Source of the DNA: Excoecaria cochinchinensis
Lineage: Eukaryota > Streptophyta > Magnoliopsida > Malpighiales > Euphorbiaceae
Reading direction: 5' to 3'
NCBI GenBank assembly: GCA_947683425.1
Contig: CANTUQ010000051.1
Coordinates: 1,364,001 to 1,428,000, forward strand
DNA: 64,000 nucleotides
A program made the translations under genes and the position numbers. Every line of letters begins with the position of its first letter. Position 1 is the first letter of the stretch. This document shows, in pieces, positions 23,439 through 35,375 of this stretch. The notes below the pieces were generated by a model that was given only the letters and a program-made list of their open reading frames with translations, was not told the origin of the DNA and ran no database searches.

Positions 23439-24250
23439 TTACGTGCCTAGCCACTTTCTTCTTCTTCTCTTCTTCTTCTTTCTTCTTCCTCTGCGTGAAC
23501 CGTCGCTCACCTACTATTTTTCTAAATTTTCTTGGTCATTTGTCATCCGTTTTGCGTACCATTTGCGCCCAAATGTTCCCCTCACAGTCACACACATTCG
23601 GGACTAAACTTTTTGCATTTATTTTATGTATTTCTTCAGTATAGTTCATGGACTCATAGGTTGGTTTTTGGCAACTTATCTCTTTTTTCTTTGAAATTTT
23701 CTCTTTATTGTGCGTTTTAGATGTGTTGTAGATATGCCTGGTAGGAAATTTAAATGAAACTAGGCTTCTCCAGTCTATGCTTTGTACTGCTAGTTAAATG
23801 TCAAATATATCAAGTAATGAAAGAAATAAAGAAAGAAAAAAGTTGTAATTAATTAATTATTTTTTGGAGAATTATTATATTTCTATAACCGCAAGTTGGA
23901 CTAAGTAGTGGCAGGATAAAATGGTAAAGTAGGATTTCCATTTTCGTATTTATGTTTGGCTAAAACGGTTGCGCCTGTAAAATTGTTGTTGGGGCCTGAA
24001 GCCTGTCCCTTTTAGTGCTTTTCATGCAGGAAGTTGGGCACATCCTTGCTGGGATGCTGCTGTAATTTTTCTAGGTGAGGCATATCCTTGTCAGGACGCT
24101 ACCAAAATTTTTCTAGGTTCGGCACATCCTAGTCGGAATGCTGTCGAAATTTCTAAAAATTAAAGATATAGTTAGTTAACTTATAACTATCATGTATTAA
24201 TGCAAAACTAACTCTTTTTTCTCTGCAGGATGCCCCCTAGACGAAACGTG
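23439..24250 (+). mobile_element. Probable continuation of T1 3' LTR (R/U5-like)
   Basis: Starts with a CT-rich run (23455-23500) that would directly follow the TATA box at 18631 once the solo LTR is removed. It holds a triplicated repeat (24025-24165). Near its end is a splice-acceptor-like TTTTTTCTCTGCAG before ATGCCCCCTAGACG (24229), but the frame closes after about 20 codons. The LTR end is not identified. Confidence 0.4.
24025..24165. repeat. Three imperfect 47-bp tandem repeats
   Basis: Each unit reads approximately GGCACATCCTTGTCGGGATG followed by CT(G/A)C..AAATTTTTCTAGGT. CATCC-TTGTCG-GGATG inside the unit is a short inverted repeat. Confidence 0.7.
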
Positions 24251-26053
24251 CAACACCCATACTATCACTTCGCAAAACCCACGTTGAAGGCGGAGAGCGC
24301 TTAACATTGTTAACGCAGCGAGACTATGAAAAATTCGGGTAATTTTTTTTATAACCAATATAATAAATTCATTTAATTATCATACATATGTGAAACTCAT
24401 TATTATTCATTAATGACTCAATCATATCAAAGGTTACTATTGATCTAGGAGAAATTCGGCAGCATGACGACTATAAAATTAACTATCTCCTCCCTGCAAA
24501 TTCAAACACTACTTAGCCCATCCTGGGCACAACAATCATAACACCCCATCCACCGATCCAAAGTCATCATAATATCCATAGGTAATATTTAATAATTACA
24601 GACAATCGTAATCGTTTGTTCATATACATGTTATTACAATATCTAAAAGATTTGCATTAATACATATACATATTCCAAGAATTCATACAAAAAGATTCTT
24701 CATTAACTATACTTCTTCAACTTCCAAAATCTTGAGGTATTCTTACTCCTCACAAAAACCGTTGTAACTGCACGCAGTCAATAAAACTACACGCTGAGTA
24801 TTAAAAATGCTCGGTGGTGGTTACCAATTCAAAACTTTCCACTAACAATGCATTCACACACACACATGCATAACAATTTATTCTATAATACTCTTTTTCA
24901 TTTCTACTAAAAAATTCTTATTCTTGACTAACTTTATATTGTCATCCTTACATTCAATATTACCGTTAATTTGTCTTATTACTGATTAATTTCTTATTAA
25001 CAAGTCAATTTATTCTCGGGTTCTTAAATCATTAATACTATTTCATGTCACTTTCAAATTGTCAATTATAAATCAAATGTTATCATATTGCCCCTAGCAT
25101 CACTCCGGTAGAAATTTGTGAACTGGATACACGAGACCAAAAGTCCACAACACTATAGAGTAACCCCTAAGGAGAACTCAACACTATCACTGAATAATTT
25201 ATCACTTTTCACTATGGTAGTCTGTGATTGGCCTACCCAATGGAGTCGTCATGACTCCAACCGCGGTATGGATTTCCTATGGTTAGCCACTATATCCTGA
25301 ACTAAATCAACTACCAGACATTACTAAGGGCAAAATTCATACCAATTAAATTCTTTCCGTTAACTCATTTCCATTCTTCTCATTTAATCAATTTAACACT
25401 TAAAATATCTTAAATTTACTTTTAATCAAAATATACTCATTAATTATTTCCAATCATCATAATTTTAAAATAAAATCACCTTCAATTAAATCCAATAACT
25501 TCCCTAAATCTATTATACACTTAACTATCTTTTATAATCACTTTATACGATTATCTTTAATTACATACACTAAAAATACATAATAAAACCCATTTAGTCC
25601 CATGTATTCTTAATACTACCATTTTTATTTTTATTCATTTATCATTCAATTTATTAATTTACACCTCAATTTACATATGAATATTACAATTTAGCATTAA
25701 ACATCAAACATACTTACAATTATCCAACATCAACCATTCAGCCAACTAGGATTCCATCACTATTAATTTCTTTGTTTCAATTTAAACTTCCAAAAATTCA
25801 TTACTAATATTATAGAGCACAATTATCAAGTTAATTTCAAATTAGCACACTTAATTTACAAAATTCACTTAAAACATAACCTAAATCATGCAATTTATAA
25901 AGGAAACTATTGAATTTTGTAACCACAAACCTCTCATACTTGCTTTATGCCTCCTATTCTTCCTTCTCTTTGCCCTTTCCTCTTGAGCAACCTTCCCCTC
26001 CCTTTTCCTCTTCATTGGCCGAATCCCATCAAAGAAAAACCCATCAAAATTTT
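24251..26053 (-). other. AT-rich region, possible minus-strand Tekay LTR remnant
   Basis: ATAACACCCCATCC at about 24536 resembles a Tekay LTR terminus, and 25880-26040 has the CT-rich leader character of such LTRs read on the minus strand. I find no palindrome array, hairpin or coding sequence in this stretch. 24251-24535 shows nothing recognisable. Confidence 0.3.
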
Positions 26054-26360
26054 TGTAGCGCCCCAATACCCCTTGGAAGGATATTAGATCGCCACACACG
26101 CATACATATACAGAACACTCATGAGGAAGCAAAAATAATAAGCATTCAATCACACACAGCAGAAATCAATCTTCTTAAACACATAAACTAATAACATGTC
26201 ATATATCCATTATTACAAAATGAAACTGTTCTTTTACATATAAGCATTCTTTTACCTTTACATATTGGTTACAAAAATTATACTTTACTTTATCATTTAC
26301 ATCTCGTATACAAAATTTGCTTTACATCTCATATGCTAAGCTATACAAAAATTCTATACC
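26054..26360 (-). mobile_element. Truncated Tekay-like LTR end
   Basis: Begins TGTAGCGCCCCAATACCCC followed by TTGGAAGGA, like the LTR ends at 29997 and 44970, but stops after about 307 bp where plus-strand pol of another element begins. Confidence 0.5.
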
Positions 26361-26583
26361 ATGAAGTCTGATTTTTCCTATGATGAGGAGCCTAGGGCTA
26401 TCCTTGCTCGAGAAGTAAGACAGTTGAGGAATAAGCAGATTCCTTTGGTCAAAGTTTTGTGGAATCACCATAGGGTCGAGGAAGCAACATGGGAACCAGA
26501 GGAGTCGATGAGAACTCAGTACCCGCAATTGTTCAGTTCAGGTGAGAATTTCGAGGACGAAATTCTTGTTAGTAGGGGAGAGT
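26361..26583 (+). pseudogene. Chromodomain tail of a Tekay pol
   Basis: Only the last 75 or so codons of an integrase remain: FSYDEEPRAILAREVRQLRN, then VKVLWNHHRVEEATWEPEE, a chromodomain-like strand-helix pattern, and YPQLF. The segment is in frame and free of stops up to the polypurine tract and the adjoining 3' LTR. Everything upstream of 26361 is lost, so it is a 5'-truncated element. Chromodomain tails of this type are thought to bind heterochromatin marks and steer insertion. Confidence 0.85.
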
Positions 26584-28964
26584 TGTCACACCCCGTTTGC
26601 CCCCTAGTAGAATGAGCCATGTGTGTGTGTATGTACTTGTATGTGTTTTGGCGTGGTCATGAGGGCATTTTGGTAATATTGCATGATTTGGGGTTTTTCT
26701 GGTGCTTGTGTGTGCATGTGTAGCACTATGGTGCGAATTAGTTGGGTCAGATTTGTGTGTGCATGAGTGCACCATAGTAGGATATGCACTAGTGGGTTAT
26801 TGTGGTGTGTGGGCATGCATACATTTGTAGGGTGTATACTTGGGAGATCATTGTGTGTGTTGCTCATACATGTGTAGGGTGCATTATTAGGATATTTCAT
26901 TATGTGCATGTGATACATTTAGTTAGGGTGTGAGTAAGTAGTCTCCTCCACTAGATGGTTGACATGTGTAAAGGGGAAAGAAAGATGGGAAAGAGGAAAT
27001 GAAAAAGGGAAAATCAGATTTTTGAAACCCATTTCCCGTTTTCTCTTCTTCTTCTTCTTCTTCTTCTTCGTCTTCCTCCTTTGCACTCTCCTAAGTGTTT
27101 TACTTAAATTCAAGCTCAAGTGGTGGAATTAATTACTCCCTTTCATCTTCCTTGGTAAGTTCATGCTTTTCCTTGTGTTATTCATGCATTTTTCATCTTC
27201 TTCTTCTTGGGTTGGATCTAAGTTAGGGTTTGTGTTTTTGGTGTTTGGGTGCTTGTTTGTGCTTAGTTGAGCCTCCTCACGAGCCAAAGAGTAAAGAGAA
27301 GGCTGGAACTAGTGGATCCAAGCAATAGGAGCTAAGGATTTTGAGGTTTGGGAATTTCTTGGTTTTCATGTATATATATGCTTATGTATGAGATTTGATG
27401 GATTCTTGGAATTGGTTTTTTGGATGATTCTTGAAATTGGAGGTTAATTTAATGTATTGTATGAAATTTCTTGTTATTAAATGTTATACTATGGTTGTTG
27501 ATGCGAATGAATGGTCGGGTTTGAGGTAAGAGGTTCATGGTTGAGTTTTGTGTGTTAATGGATGATTTTGGAAGGAGAAATTTCTGCATAATTCTGCAGA
27601 TTTTGGAAAACCCGATGCTGTCGCGACCGCGATAGGAATCGACATTTTGGAGCTTCGCTGTCGCGAGCACGCGACATCCGTCATGAGCCCGCGACAGCCA
27701 CTTTGTTCTCTGTTGCGATCGTGACATTCGTCGCGAGCGCGACAGAGCCTGGCCCTTCCGTTTTCCTCGCGGTCGCGAAATTCGTCACGTGCGCGCAGCG
27801 AAGAGATTTCGGTCTCTGTCGCGAGCGCGACAATTCCCTGTATGCTGAATGAGTTTTTCTTCGTTGAGTGTGGTTTTTGAACTCCAGATTCCTTTAATGT
27901 CCATGAGAGTTATACTTGCTATCTTATGAATTATATGAATGCGGATCCATGATATGACTATGTACATACATGATGATGAATTTGGAATGTTATGAAATGG
28001 ATTTAATGGTTTATGCATTACCTGCTAGAGTTTAGTAAGTGAATAGTTAGGCATGCCTAATAGAGTCTTATAGCTGCAGCCCTCATTTTCGTTTGGACCC
28101 CGATCAGGTCCCCGTTTGGTTCCTCGCGAACCCTTATATGTGAAAGGATCTTGTTTAAGGCCCCCTTTGAAAATGTTTTGTAAAAGTTAAAAGTATCTTG
28201 ATTTTATCGGCTCGTACCCGTAAAGGACTATCCGTATCGGCTCGTACCCGTAAAGTACTGTCCGTATACTCGTTATCCACTCCCTCGAGTCAGCAGGTGC
28301 CTGGTGTGAATTGTAATGTGAGAAAGTGGATGTGATATTTGTATGGATTTTAATGATGAAAAGTATAATCTGTTATGAGGATATGAATATTGTTATGAGC
28401 TTCTGAATGTATGGCTTTAGTAGATGCATGCTTAGGCTATTAATATGTTATGAGTATGGTATTTATGAGGTACGCATGTGTATTGCCTTGACGACCGTTG
28501 TGAATGGTTGTCCTTATGCTATATGTGTGTTTCCCCACTAAGCGTTTATCGCTTAGCACGGTGTGTTTACCCGTGCAGGTGCGGAAGGAGTTTCTTTGGG
28601 AGAGTCGCCATCATCGAAGCCAACACAGCAGGGTTTTAGAGTAGGGCCTTACTTTTGAGGATTCTTTTTGTATAGAACTCTCTTATATTGGTTTTGTAAT
28701 GGCTTCCGCTTATGTACATGTATTTTGGGTTTTATAATTATCTATTATATCTCTTTGTTGATCAGAACAGTAATGTAATGCTTCCGTTATATTAATGCAT
28801 GATCAGCTTACTTCATGAATGGTGTTGTATAGTTTTAAGTTACCTTGTGTTTCGGTATGTATGAATGTATGTATATTCTGTATCTGTGTGGTGGCACCTT
28901 TACTCTTACGGCATCTCACTCCTTATCGGATGGGATCGCCTAAGTACGGGTAAGGGGTGTTACA
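26584..28964 (+). mobile_element. 3' LTR of a 5'-truncated Tekay chromovirus, inserted in L1 pol
   Basis: Ends TGTCACACCCC and GGGGTGTTACA; 2,381 bp. L1 pol begins in frame immediately after it (RQRRWLE), so it interrupts L1 at the RNase H end. Features in order: CT-rich leader (27040-27080), CpG palindrome array (27614-27835), TTAGGCATGCCTAA (28047-28060), GGACC-n-GGTCC (28095-28111) and the hairpin (28538-28556, 5-nt loop) followed by CACGG...CCGTGCAGG. Confidence 0.9.
27614..27835. repeat. CpG palindrome array (LTR at 26584)
   Basis: Units such as TGTCGCGACCGCGATAG and TGTCGCGAGCGCGACA. It lies about 1.03-1.25 kb from the LTR start. Confidence 0.85.
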
Positions 28965-29996
28965 GACAGCGTAGGTGGCTTGAACTATTTAAGGACTATG
29001 ACTGTATAGTGGACTATCACCCGGGTAAAGCCAATGTGGTGGCAGACGCACTGATTAGAAAGTTTATTTCGGCGATGATGTTAAGACATATGAGATGGAG
29101 ATTTACTGCAGATGGGCATTGTTAGCTCATTTAAAAGCAAGAACTGTATTTAGAGATTAATTGATTATTGCATAGAAAAGTGATCTCAAGTTGCAACAGA
29201 TTTTGCTGTCATTGATTAGTGGTGACAAGACTGACTATTCAGTGAATGAGAAAGGTGTATTGTTTTACAGGAATCGATTATGTGTTGTAAATGATAATAG
29301 ATTGAGAAAGAGGTTGATGTATGAAGCACACAATACCATTTTTACAATACATCCAGGTGGAAACAAGATGTATCATGACCTAAAACAACTATATTGGTGG
29401 CCTGGTATGAAAAGGGATGTGGTGGAATATGTGTCCAAGTGTCTAACCTATTAGCAAGTGAAAGCGGAACATCAGGTTCCACATGGTGTGCTGAATCCTC
29501 TTTCCATTCCACAATGGAAATGGCATAACATCACCATGGATTTTGTTTTTGGACTGCCTATGACTTCAAAACAACAAGATGCTGTGTGGGTAATTGTGGA
29601 TAGATTTTCAAAATCATCTCAGTTTATACCGGTTCGAATGGATTATTTGATGGATCAATTGGCTGATTTGTATGTAAAGGAAATTGTTAGACTTCATGGA
29701 GTGCCATTATCTATTGTATCTGATAGGGATTCGGGGTTTACTTCCAAGTTCTGGAAGAGTCTACAAGCTGCATTGGGTACCAAGTTGAATTTTAGTACAG
29801 CGTTCCATCCTCAGACTGACGAACAGTCGAAAAGGGTTATTAAGATATTAGAGGATTTCATGAGAGCATGTGTTCTAGATTTTTCTAAGAGTTGGGATAA
29901 GTACATCCCACTAATGGAATTTGCTTATAACAACAGCTTTCAAATGAGTATTGGTATGGTGCCATATGAAGTGTTATAAGGTAGGAAGTGTCGAAC
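28965..29996 (+). pseudogene. Chromovirus L1 pol, first part (RNase H end and integrase core)
   Basis: Starts in frame right after the previous LTR: KANVVADAL near 29024, the HHCC region (EAHNTIFTIHPGG through KCLTY, about 29325-29450), then D in TMDFVFG (about 29540) and D in VSDRDSG (about 29725). The catalytic Glu position reads QSKRVIK near 29830, so Glu is replaced by Lys, a G-to-A change. A TAG at 29452-29454 replaces the Gln codon seen in the copy at 522. The ORF ends at 29979 and is cut at 29996 by the gag-only Tekay element. It continues at 47471 after one copy of the 5-bp target is removed. Confidence 0.9.
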
Positions 29997-30359
29997 TGTA
30001 ACACCCCCAACGCCCCCGTTGGAAGGACGCCGGTGCGCTACCACACGCTCACTCAGAGACAGGCATACATATCAAAGCGGAAGCGCAGAACAACAATACC
30101 ACTTAAAGCAAAACTCATAATCTTAACATTAGGTCTTAACACTAAGCCAAAATAAATAATACATAATATATATACATCATTCAGAAATACAAAGGATCCT
30201 TAATAAAAAAGTACATAAACCACAAATTAAAAGAATACATATAAAAAAAGAATACAGGAGGAGTACACAAAAATATAAAGACTCTACTCCTAGTGGCCAA
30301 CCCTGCAGATGCGTGACGAACCGAACAAAACCTGGCACCTACATGGAAAAACAGCCCGT

Positions 30360-32970
30360 TGTGACGCGCGCCGGATCCCGAGCGCCGCCCTTTCGGACCG
30401 CCCGCACGTGGGCGGTCGGGGCATTTGCGGGTCCATTGGCATCTTGCGATAAATCGCAAGTGCGTCTATGTTGGGCAACAAGGAGGTATCATGGAGTCGC
30501 CACCCAATAGAACATTGGGAAAATTACTCTCGCCTCGGAGAGCCTAAGACTGCGCTTGGTATCCATTTTGGGCCAGCCAGAGGGGTCTTGGAAGGTAAAC
30601 CTCTCGCCCTAAGGAGCCTAGGATTAGCGCTAAAGTCTCGTGGCACAAAAAGGTGTCTTGGAGGGTAGACCTCTAGCCTTTTTGAGCCCAAAGACCAGAG
30701 CTGGGTCCGGGATTTCTCATCTATTTCTACCTCGATTATTTTATGATCAAATTTTAATACCATTAATTCGCTCTCTCTCCACACGATGCAATTAATTGAA
30801 AGGCGCATTTATTCACATTTTGAAAGCGGTAAATGAGCAAAATAAATATTGAAAGCGATAAATTACAATAATACAAGGAGCAGAATACAACTCCCTCTTG
30901 TAAATGTGCGAAGCATACATAAAACGAGTTATTCATTTAATAGTGAGAACATTGGTCCTCGCATGCATATTTATTATGAAACAATTTTGATGTGATGATT
31001 TATTTGGGTATGAAAAACTAGGACATTGGTCCCATTTTTATTTAGAAAAAATGTCAAGTTAATTAATAAAAATGTTTTTGTGATTTTCTTTTTAGCGAGC
31101 CTAAATAAAGAATTTTACAAGAAAATTATATGGCAAAATTCAATAAAATATTACAAACCAAATGAGCCTTTTTGGACCTCCCGATGTGCTCGCAAAAATG
31201 CCCAAGCGGAAAAAAATGAGTTTAGACATACAAACAAATACAAATAAAATAATGTTAGTGATTAAATCAATTCAATCAATTAAATATACAACATAATGAA
31301 TAACAAATTAAAATAAAATAAGATGATATGAAAAGAATGATAATGGAATCAAAAATATTAACAAACCAAAATAAAATGAGAAACATGGATTATATGTGAT
31401 AAATGATTAAATGATGTGATGAAAATAAAATAAAACATGTTAATTAATTAGTACATGAAAATATACACATGATGAAAATAAATGATGATAAGTGAAAAAT
31501 AATGAATGAATAAATAAACAAATGATAATAAAATCATGTAACAATGATAAAAATTAGTAAACAAAGGAATGATGAAAATAATAATGATATGTAACAAGGT
31601 TAATTGATGTGTTCATAATTAATACAAACTATTTACATGGCAAAAAGATTAATTTAAATTAATTAATTATTTGCATGTTAAAAATAATGAGGAATCAAAA
31701 TAAATTATTTACATGTTAGGAATTAAAAAAAACAATATTCACATGAATAAAAATCAAATCATATATAAACAATTAAATGGAACAAATATAAAATCAATAC
31801 AACAAATGAATAGATGAAAACAATAAATAAATCAATAAAAATAATGAAATGGATATGAATAAATAAAATAAAAATAAAATAAAATAGAAATGGAGCCAAG
31901 AATATTTACCCTCAGAATATTGGATTTGATGAAGGAAAAGTGATGATTTTCCGGAAAATTGCTTGAAAGAATAATCAATAAAATTAATTCTCTTTGTTTA
32001 TGGAGAAAAACAAAGGAATTGATTTGTATGCTTAAGATTAAAAAGAAATTGATGTCAAAATGATGATTAATTTCTTGTGTTTATGAAGAGAAAACCAAGA
32101 AATTAATTGGAATAACTAACAATTGAAAATTGATCTTTCAATTTCAATTAAACCTTATTAATTAAAAAAAGAAAAATCAAATTTTGAAGAGAAAATAGAA
32201 GATGATGAATTCTGGAAATTCTGATCTCAAAAATGTGGAGGCTCCTCCTTTTAATTTTTCATCCTAAACTATTTTAAAGAATAGAAAATGTTACCCTAAT
32301 TTAATTAAGGAAAACAAACCTAATTTTATTCAAATTCCTCTATTTTTGGGGATAAAATCAAGTTTTATTAATTGATAATCTATAAAAAATATTTTGGAAT
32401 TTTATTTGAAGTCAAAAACCCTTAATTTTGGGATAAAAACGGATTTTTGGGTGAAAAAATCGGAAAAAAGGCTGAAAAAGGGGAAATAGGGGATCAGACC
32501 CTGTACCGACGGCCGGAAGACCGTCGCCACAAGGGGCACCGCCCGTCGCTATAGAGCGACGGGCACTCACGCGGCGAGGCGGGCTTCCGCGCGAAACTCG
32601 CGCGCTGGCGCTCGCGCACGAGCGCTCCGTGCGGCGCTCAGCGTGCGCGATGCTGCGCGCGCCTTTAGCGACGCGCAGCATCGGCGACGCTGAGCGTCGC
32701 CTTTGCGCGCGCTGCGCGATGGGCGCCTGGGCGCCTGCGCGCTGGGCGCCCAGGCGCCTGCGAGCTGGGCGCCAGCGCAAGCGCGCTGCCGCGCCCGACA
32801 CTCGCGGTCCGAAAAATTTTTTATATTTTTTTTTTTATTATTTTCTAATTTTTCACTCTAAAATGCAAATTTGACGAGAAAACCATCACTTTTAACCTTT
32901 TAAGCCTGTGAAGGCAATTATCATCATTGGGTAACTTCGATCTAGGCTGACTCAGGACCCGGTGTCTACA
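30360..32970 (-). repeat. 3' LTR of the young Tat element
   Basis: 2,611 bp; in minus sense it starts TGTAGACACCGGGTCC and ends GGCGCGCGTCACA. Matches 38863-41461 almost base for base; the visible differences are one 12-bp length change near 32625 and a T/G change near 32832. It has an extremely GC-rich block (32505-32810) next to AT-rich sequence (31250-32480). Confidence 0.93.
32505..32810. repeat. GC-rich palindromic block in the young Tat LTR
   Basis: Dense GCGC words, GACGGGC half-sites (32505-32570), and a perfect 14-bp inverted repeat GGCGCCTGGGCGCC/GGCGCCCAGGCGCC around 32720-32760. Repeated in the other LTR at about 41010-41300. Long frames through it are compositional artefacts. 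Confidence 0.8.
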
Positions 32971-32990
32971 GTTGCCCCCAGTTTAGGGGA
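32971..32990 (-). promoter_or_regulatory. Polypurine tract of the young Tat element
   Basis: Minus sense CCTAAACTGGGGGCAAC directly precedes the LTR start TGTAGACACC. The G-rich core at the LTR edge fits a plus-strand primer. Confidence 0.65.
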
Positions 32991-33120
32991 ATCTAGTACA
33001 CTAGTGTCTAGGTGAGCCTAAACTCAAAGAAGAAAAGGAAAGAGACGCGTACCTGAGTCGGCCGTCTTTCCTGCTTGATGGAATTGTAATGATAGCTGTT
33101 GCTGTCTTTTGGTTGTAGCT

Positions 33121-33878
33121 GGTAATGCTGTGGTCGTGCTAACCTCTTGTGGGTAGTGCCGCCCTCGTGCTAACCGCTGTGAATTGGTAGTGCCGTGGTC
33201 GTGCCAACCTCTTGTGGGTTGTGCCGCCATCGCGCTAACCGCTGTGAATTGGTAGTGCCGTGGTCGTGCCAACTTCTTGTGGGTTGTGCCGCCATCGTGC
33301 TAACCGCTGTGAATTTGTGGTAGTGCCGTGGTCGTGCCAACCTCTTGTGGGTTGTGCCGCCATCGTGCTAACCGCTGTGAATTTGTGGTAGTGCCGTGGT
33401 CGTGCCAACCTCTTGTGGGTTGTGCCGCCATCGTGCTAACCGCTGTGAATTTGTGGTAGTGCCGTGGTCGTGCCAACCTCTTGTGGGTTGTGCCGCCATC
33501 GTGCTAACCGCTGTGAATTGGTAGTGCCGTGGTCGTGCTAACCTCTTGTGGGTAGTGCCGCCATCGTGCTAACCGCTTTGAATTGGTAGTGCCGTGGTCG
33601 TGCTAACCTCTTGTGGGTAGTGCCGCCATCGTGCTAACCGCTATGAATTGGTAGTGCCGTGGTCGTGCTAACCGCTGTGAATTGGTAGTGCCGTGGTCGT
33701 GCTAACCTCTTGTGGGTAGTGCCGCCATCGTGCTAACCGCTTTGAATTGGTAGTGCCGTGGTCGTGCTAACCTCTTGTGGGTAGTGCCGCCATCGTGCTA
33801 ACCGCTGTGAATTGGTAGTGCCGTGGTCGTGCTAACCTCTTGTGGGTAGTGCCGCCATCGTGCTAACCGCTGTGAATT
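33121..33878. repeat. Tandem array, about 12 copies of a 65/68-bp unit
   Basis: Each unit has two halves, GTGCCGTGGTCGTGCTAACC plus TCTTGTGGGTA and GTGCCGCCATCGTGCTAACC plus GCTGTGAATTGGTA, so the unit is itself an old dimer. Eight copies are 65 bp, three carry an extra TGT (68 bp) and one is a half copy. It lies just inside the 3' LTR in element sense. Confidence 0.93.
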
Positions 33879-34419
33879 TTGGAACTGTGCTCCTTTAGAT
33901 GTTTGGACTGGTGTCGTCACTCGGCTTTTGTTGGTGTTCCCCGCCGATTTCTCCTGCAAGATTGTATGCATAGGAATATACAAGAAATCACGTGTGCATG
34001 ATATGGAATGCAAATGCTTGCAACAATGTATAGACTGTGCCCTAGGTGGTCCATGGTTCGCTGAGGTTGTAGCCTTCCTGCTCTACGATGCCCCCTGAAT
34101 CCTGAGGATCGTCGACAAGTTTTCTGAAAGAGATGTCCGGTATATATCCTTGCCCTCCTGGTCAATGATCATTTACCCGGGATTCTTTTTCATGTTCTGT
34201 GTTGTATGTTATATGATTGAAAGAAGATCATCCGAAATACCGTCGCCCTATTGCTCCAGGCATTGAACGTCATTGTTTTAAAGGTAGTGCGTCCCTTGTG
34301 GATTTTCACACTAGCTTTTCTTTGCGGGAAATGCGTCCCTTAGGGGATTTTCACACAACCCTTTGCCTAATTTTTGCCTGGAATGGATCCAACCCAATCC
34401 AGCGGCTTTTGTTCATTTT

Positions 34420-34531
34420 GTTTTTTTTTTTTTTTTTTTTTTTAGAGCAGACTGCCTGTTTCCAGGTTTTCACCCTGCCCTTTAGCCTAACTTTTGTTTA
34501 GAGAGCCAGTTACGGTTTTCATCTCTAACGG

Positions 34532-34565
<34 letters not shown>
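34420..34565. repeat. Two long T homopolymer tracts
   Basis: T runs of more than 20 and more than 30 nt (A runs in element sense), at about 34420-34443 and 34533-34565. They lie in the noncoding part between the tandem array and the aORF remnant. Lengths may be unreliable in assembly. Confidence 0.7.
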
Positions 34566-34568
<3 letters not shown>

Positions 34569-34773
34569 GCTGCAGGAAAAGTTGGAGCTACCATTAAAGC
34601 CCCTTCTTAGGGTAATCAGCAGTTATTCTCTGAGACATTTTCTCTTTAGCATCGGTTGCATTGTATGGCATATCTTGATAAATGTGTTGCTAGATTGGGT
34701 GAAGTAGCAGATAGGGATCTGGTTCTTGGAAACCATCTATTGTGCTTGATAACTTAGAGGGATTAACGATGTA

Positions 34774-34998
34774 GTGAGACGTTCCCTATCCTTTCGAGGT
34801 GAAGCCTTGTCTTTAGCCCTTGCTTCTCCATATTATTGGACTGGACTTCTAGAAAAACTACTATGCCTCTTTTTTTTTTGGGAGTCATTCTGTAACTTCA
34901 ACCAGCGTATATATAGAAAATGGACACCTAGCCCTGCAATTGATAATAGGACTTGGCCACTAAGGCACCTGGCCGGCGAGAGCCGTAGTAAGGACTAG
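34774..34998 (+). pseudogene. aORF C-terminal remnant of the young Tat element
   Basis: Encodes 74 codons ending DNRTWPLRHLAGESRSKD, homologous to the end of the T1 aORF at 16703-16927 (DNRTNRIRHLAGESSSRA) and starting with the matching MRRSLSFRG/MRHPLSFQG. It is antisense to the element's gag, as expected for a Tat aORF. The upstream (N-terminal) part is present only in traces (for example GLGEVADRDLVLG-like sequence near 34695), so the gene is not functional. Confidence 0.6.
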
Positions 34999-35214
34999 TT
35001 CAGATTTGTATAGACTTTAAGCAATATCTTCCTTTTTAGAACAGAACTAGGAAATAATATCAATGAATGAATTTAGTTTTATTTCATTTCACAACATTGT
35101 GCTTGTTTCAATACAATTTCAATATACGTAATCACCATTTAACACTGATTCGAAAATGTCAAACTGCATTCATTCATAGAGCCAAATCTTGATAGCATCA
35201 ACTCCTGTTACCAA

Positions 35215-35375
35215 TCAGCCCTCTCGGGTTTTCTTGATTGGATATTTTCTCTCAAGCCTCTAATTTTTGACCAGGATGCCTTTTTTCGGTTTTCACCCTG
35301 ACGAGGCGCCCAATTTTAGCAAGGCCGCCTTTTTCGGTTTTCGACCCGCGGGCTTTTATTCCCTTCTTTTGATTT
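35215..35375 (-). other. Conserved 3' noncoding block (young Tat copy)
   Basis: In minus sense this matches 16345-16465 of T1 (GTCAGGGTGAAAACC-n-AAAAGGC, ATTAGAGGCT-GAGAGAAAAT). Located between the integrase remnant and the aORF, as in T1. Confidence 0.7.

Noticed and set aside
24229..24310. Possible exon after an acceptor-like TTTTCTCTGCAG (MPPRRNVQHPYY)
   Set aside because: The frame closes after about 20 codons and no further exon or homologous gene is visible.
30468..30668. 66-codon frame MLGNKEVSWS... repeated at 6375-6575, 13096-13296 (minus) and 38971-39171
   Set aside because: It lies inside homologous Tat LTRs, antisense to them. Differences between the diverged copies change amino acids freely, so conservation is at the DNA level.
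32412..32801. 129-codon Ala/Arg-rich frame (also 40915-41292)
   Set aside because: Runs through the GC-rich palindromic block of the young Tat LTR. The repetitive composition explains the absence of stops, and there is no domain.
33121..33878. Possible CRISPR-like array
   Set aside because: Units are directly adjacent with no unique spacers; it is a tandem satellite-type repeat within a retrotransposon.
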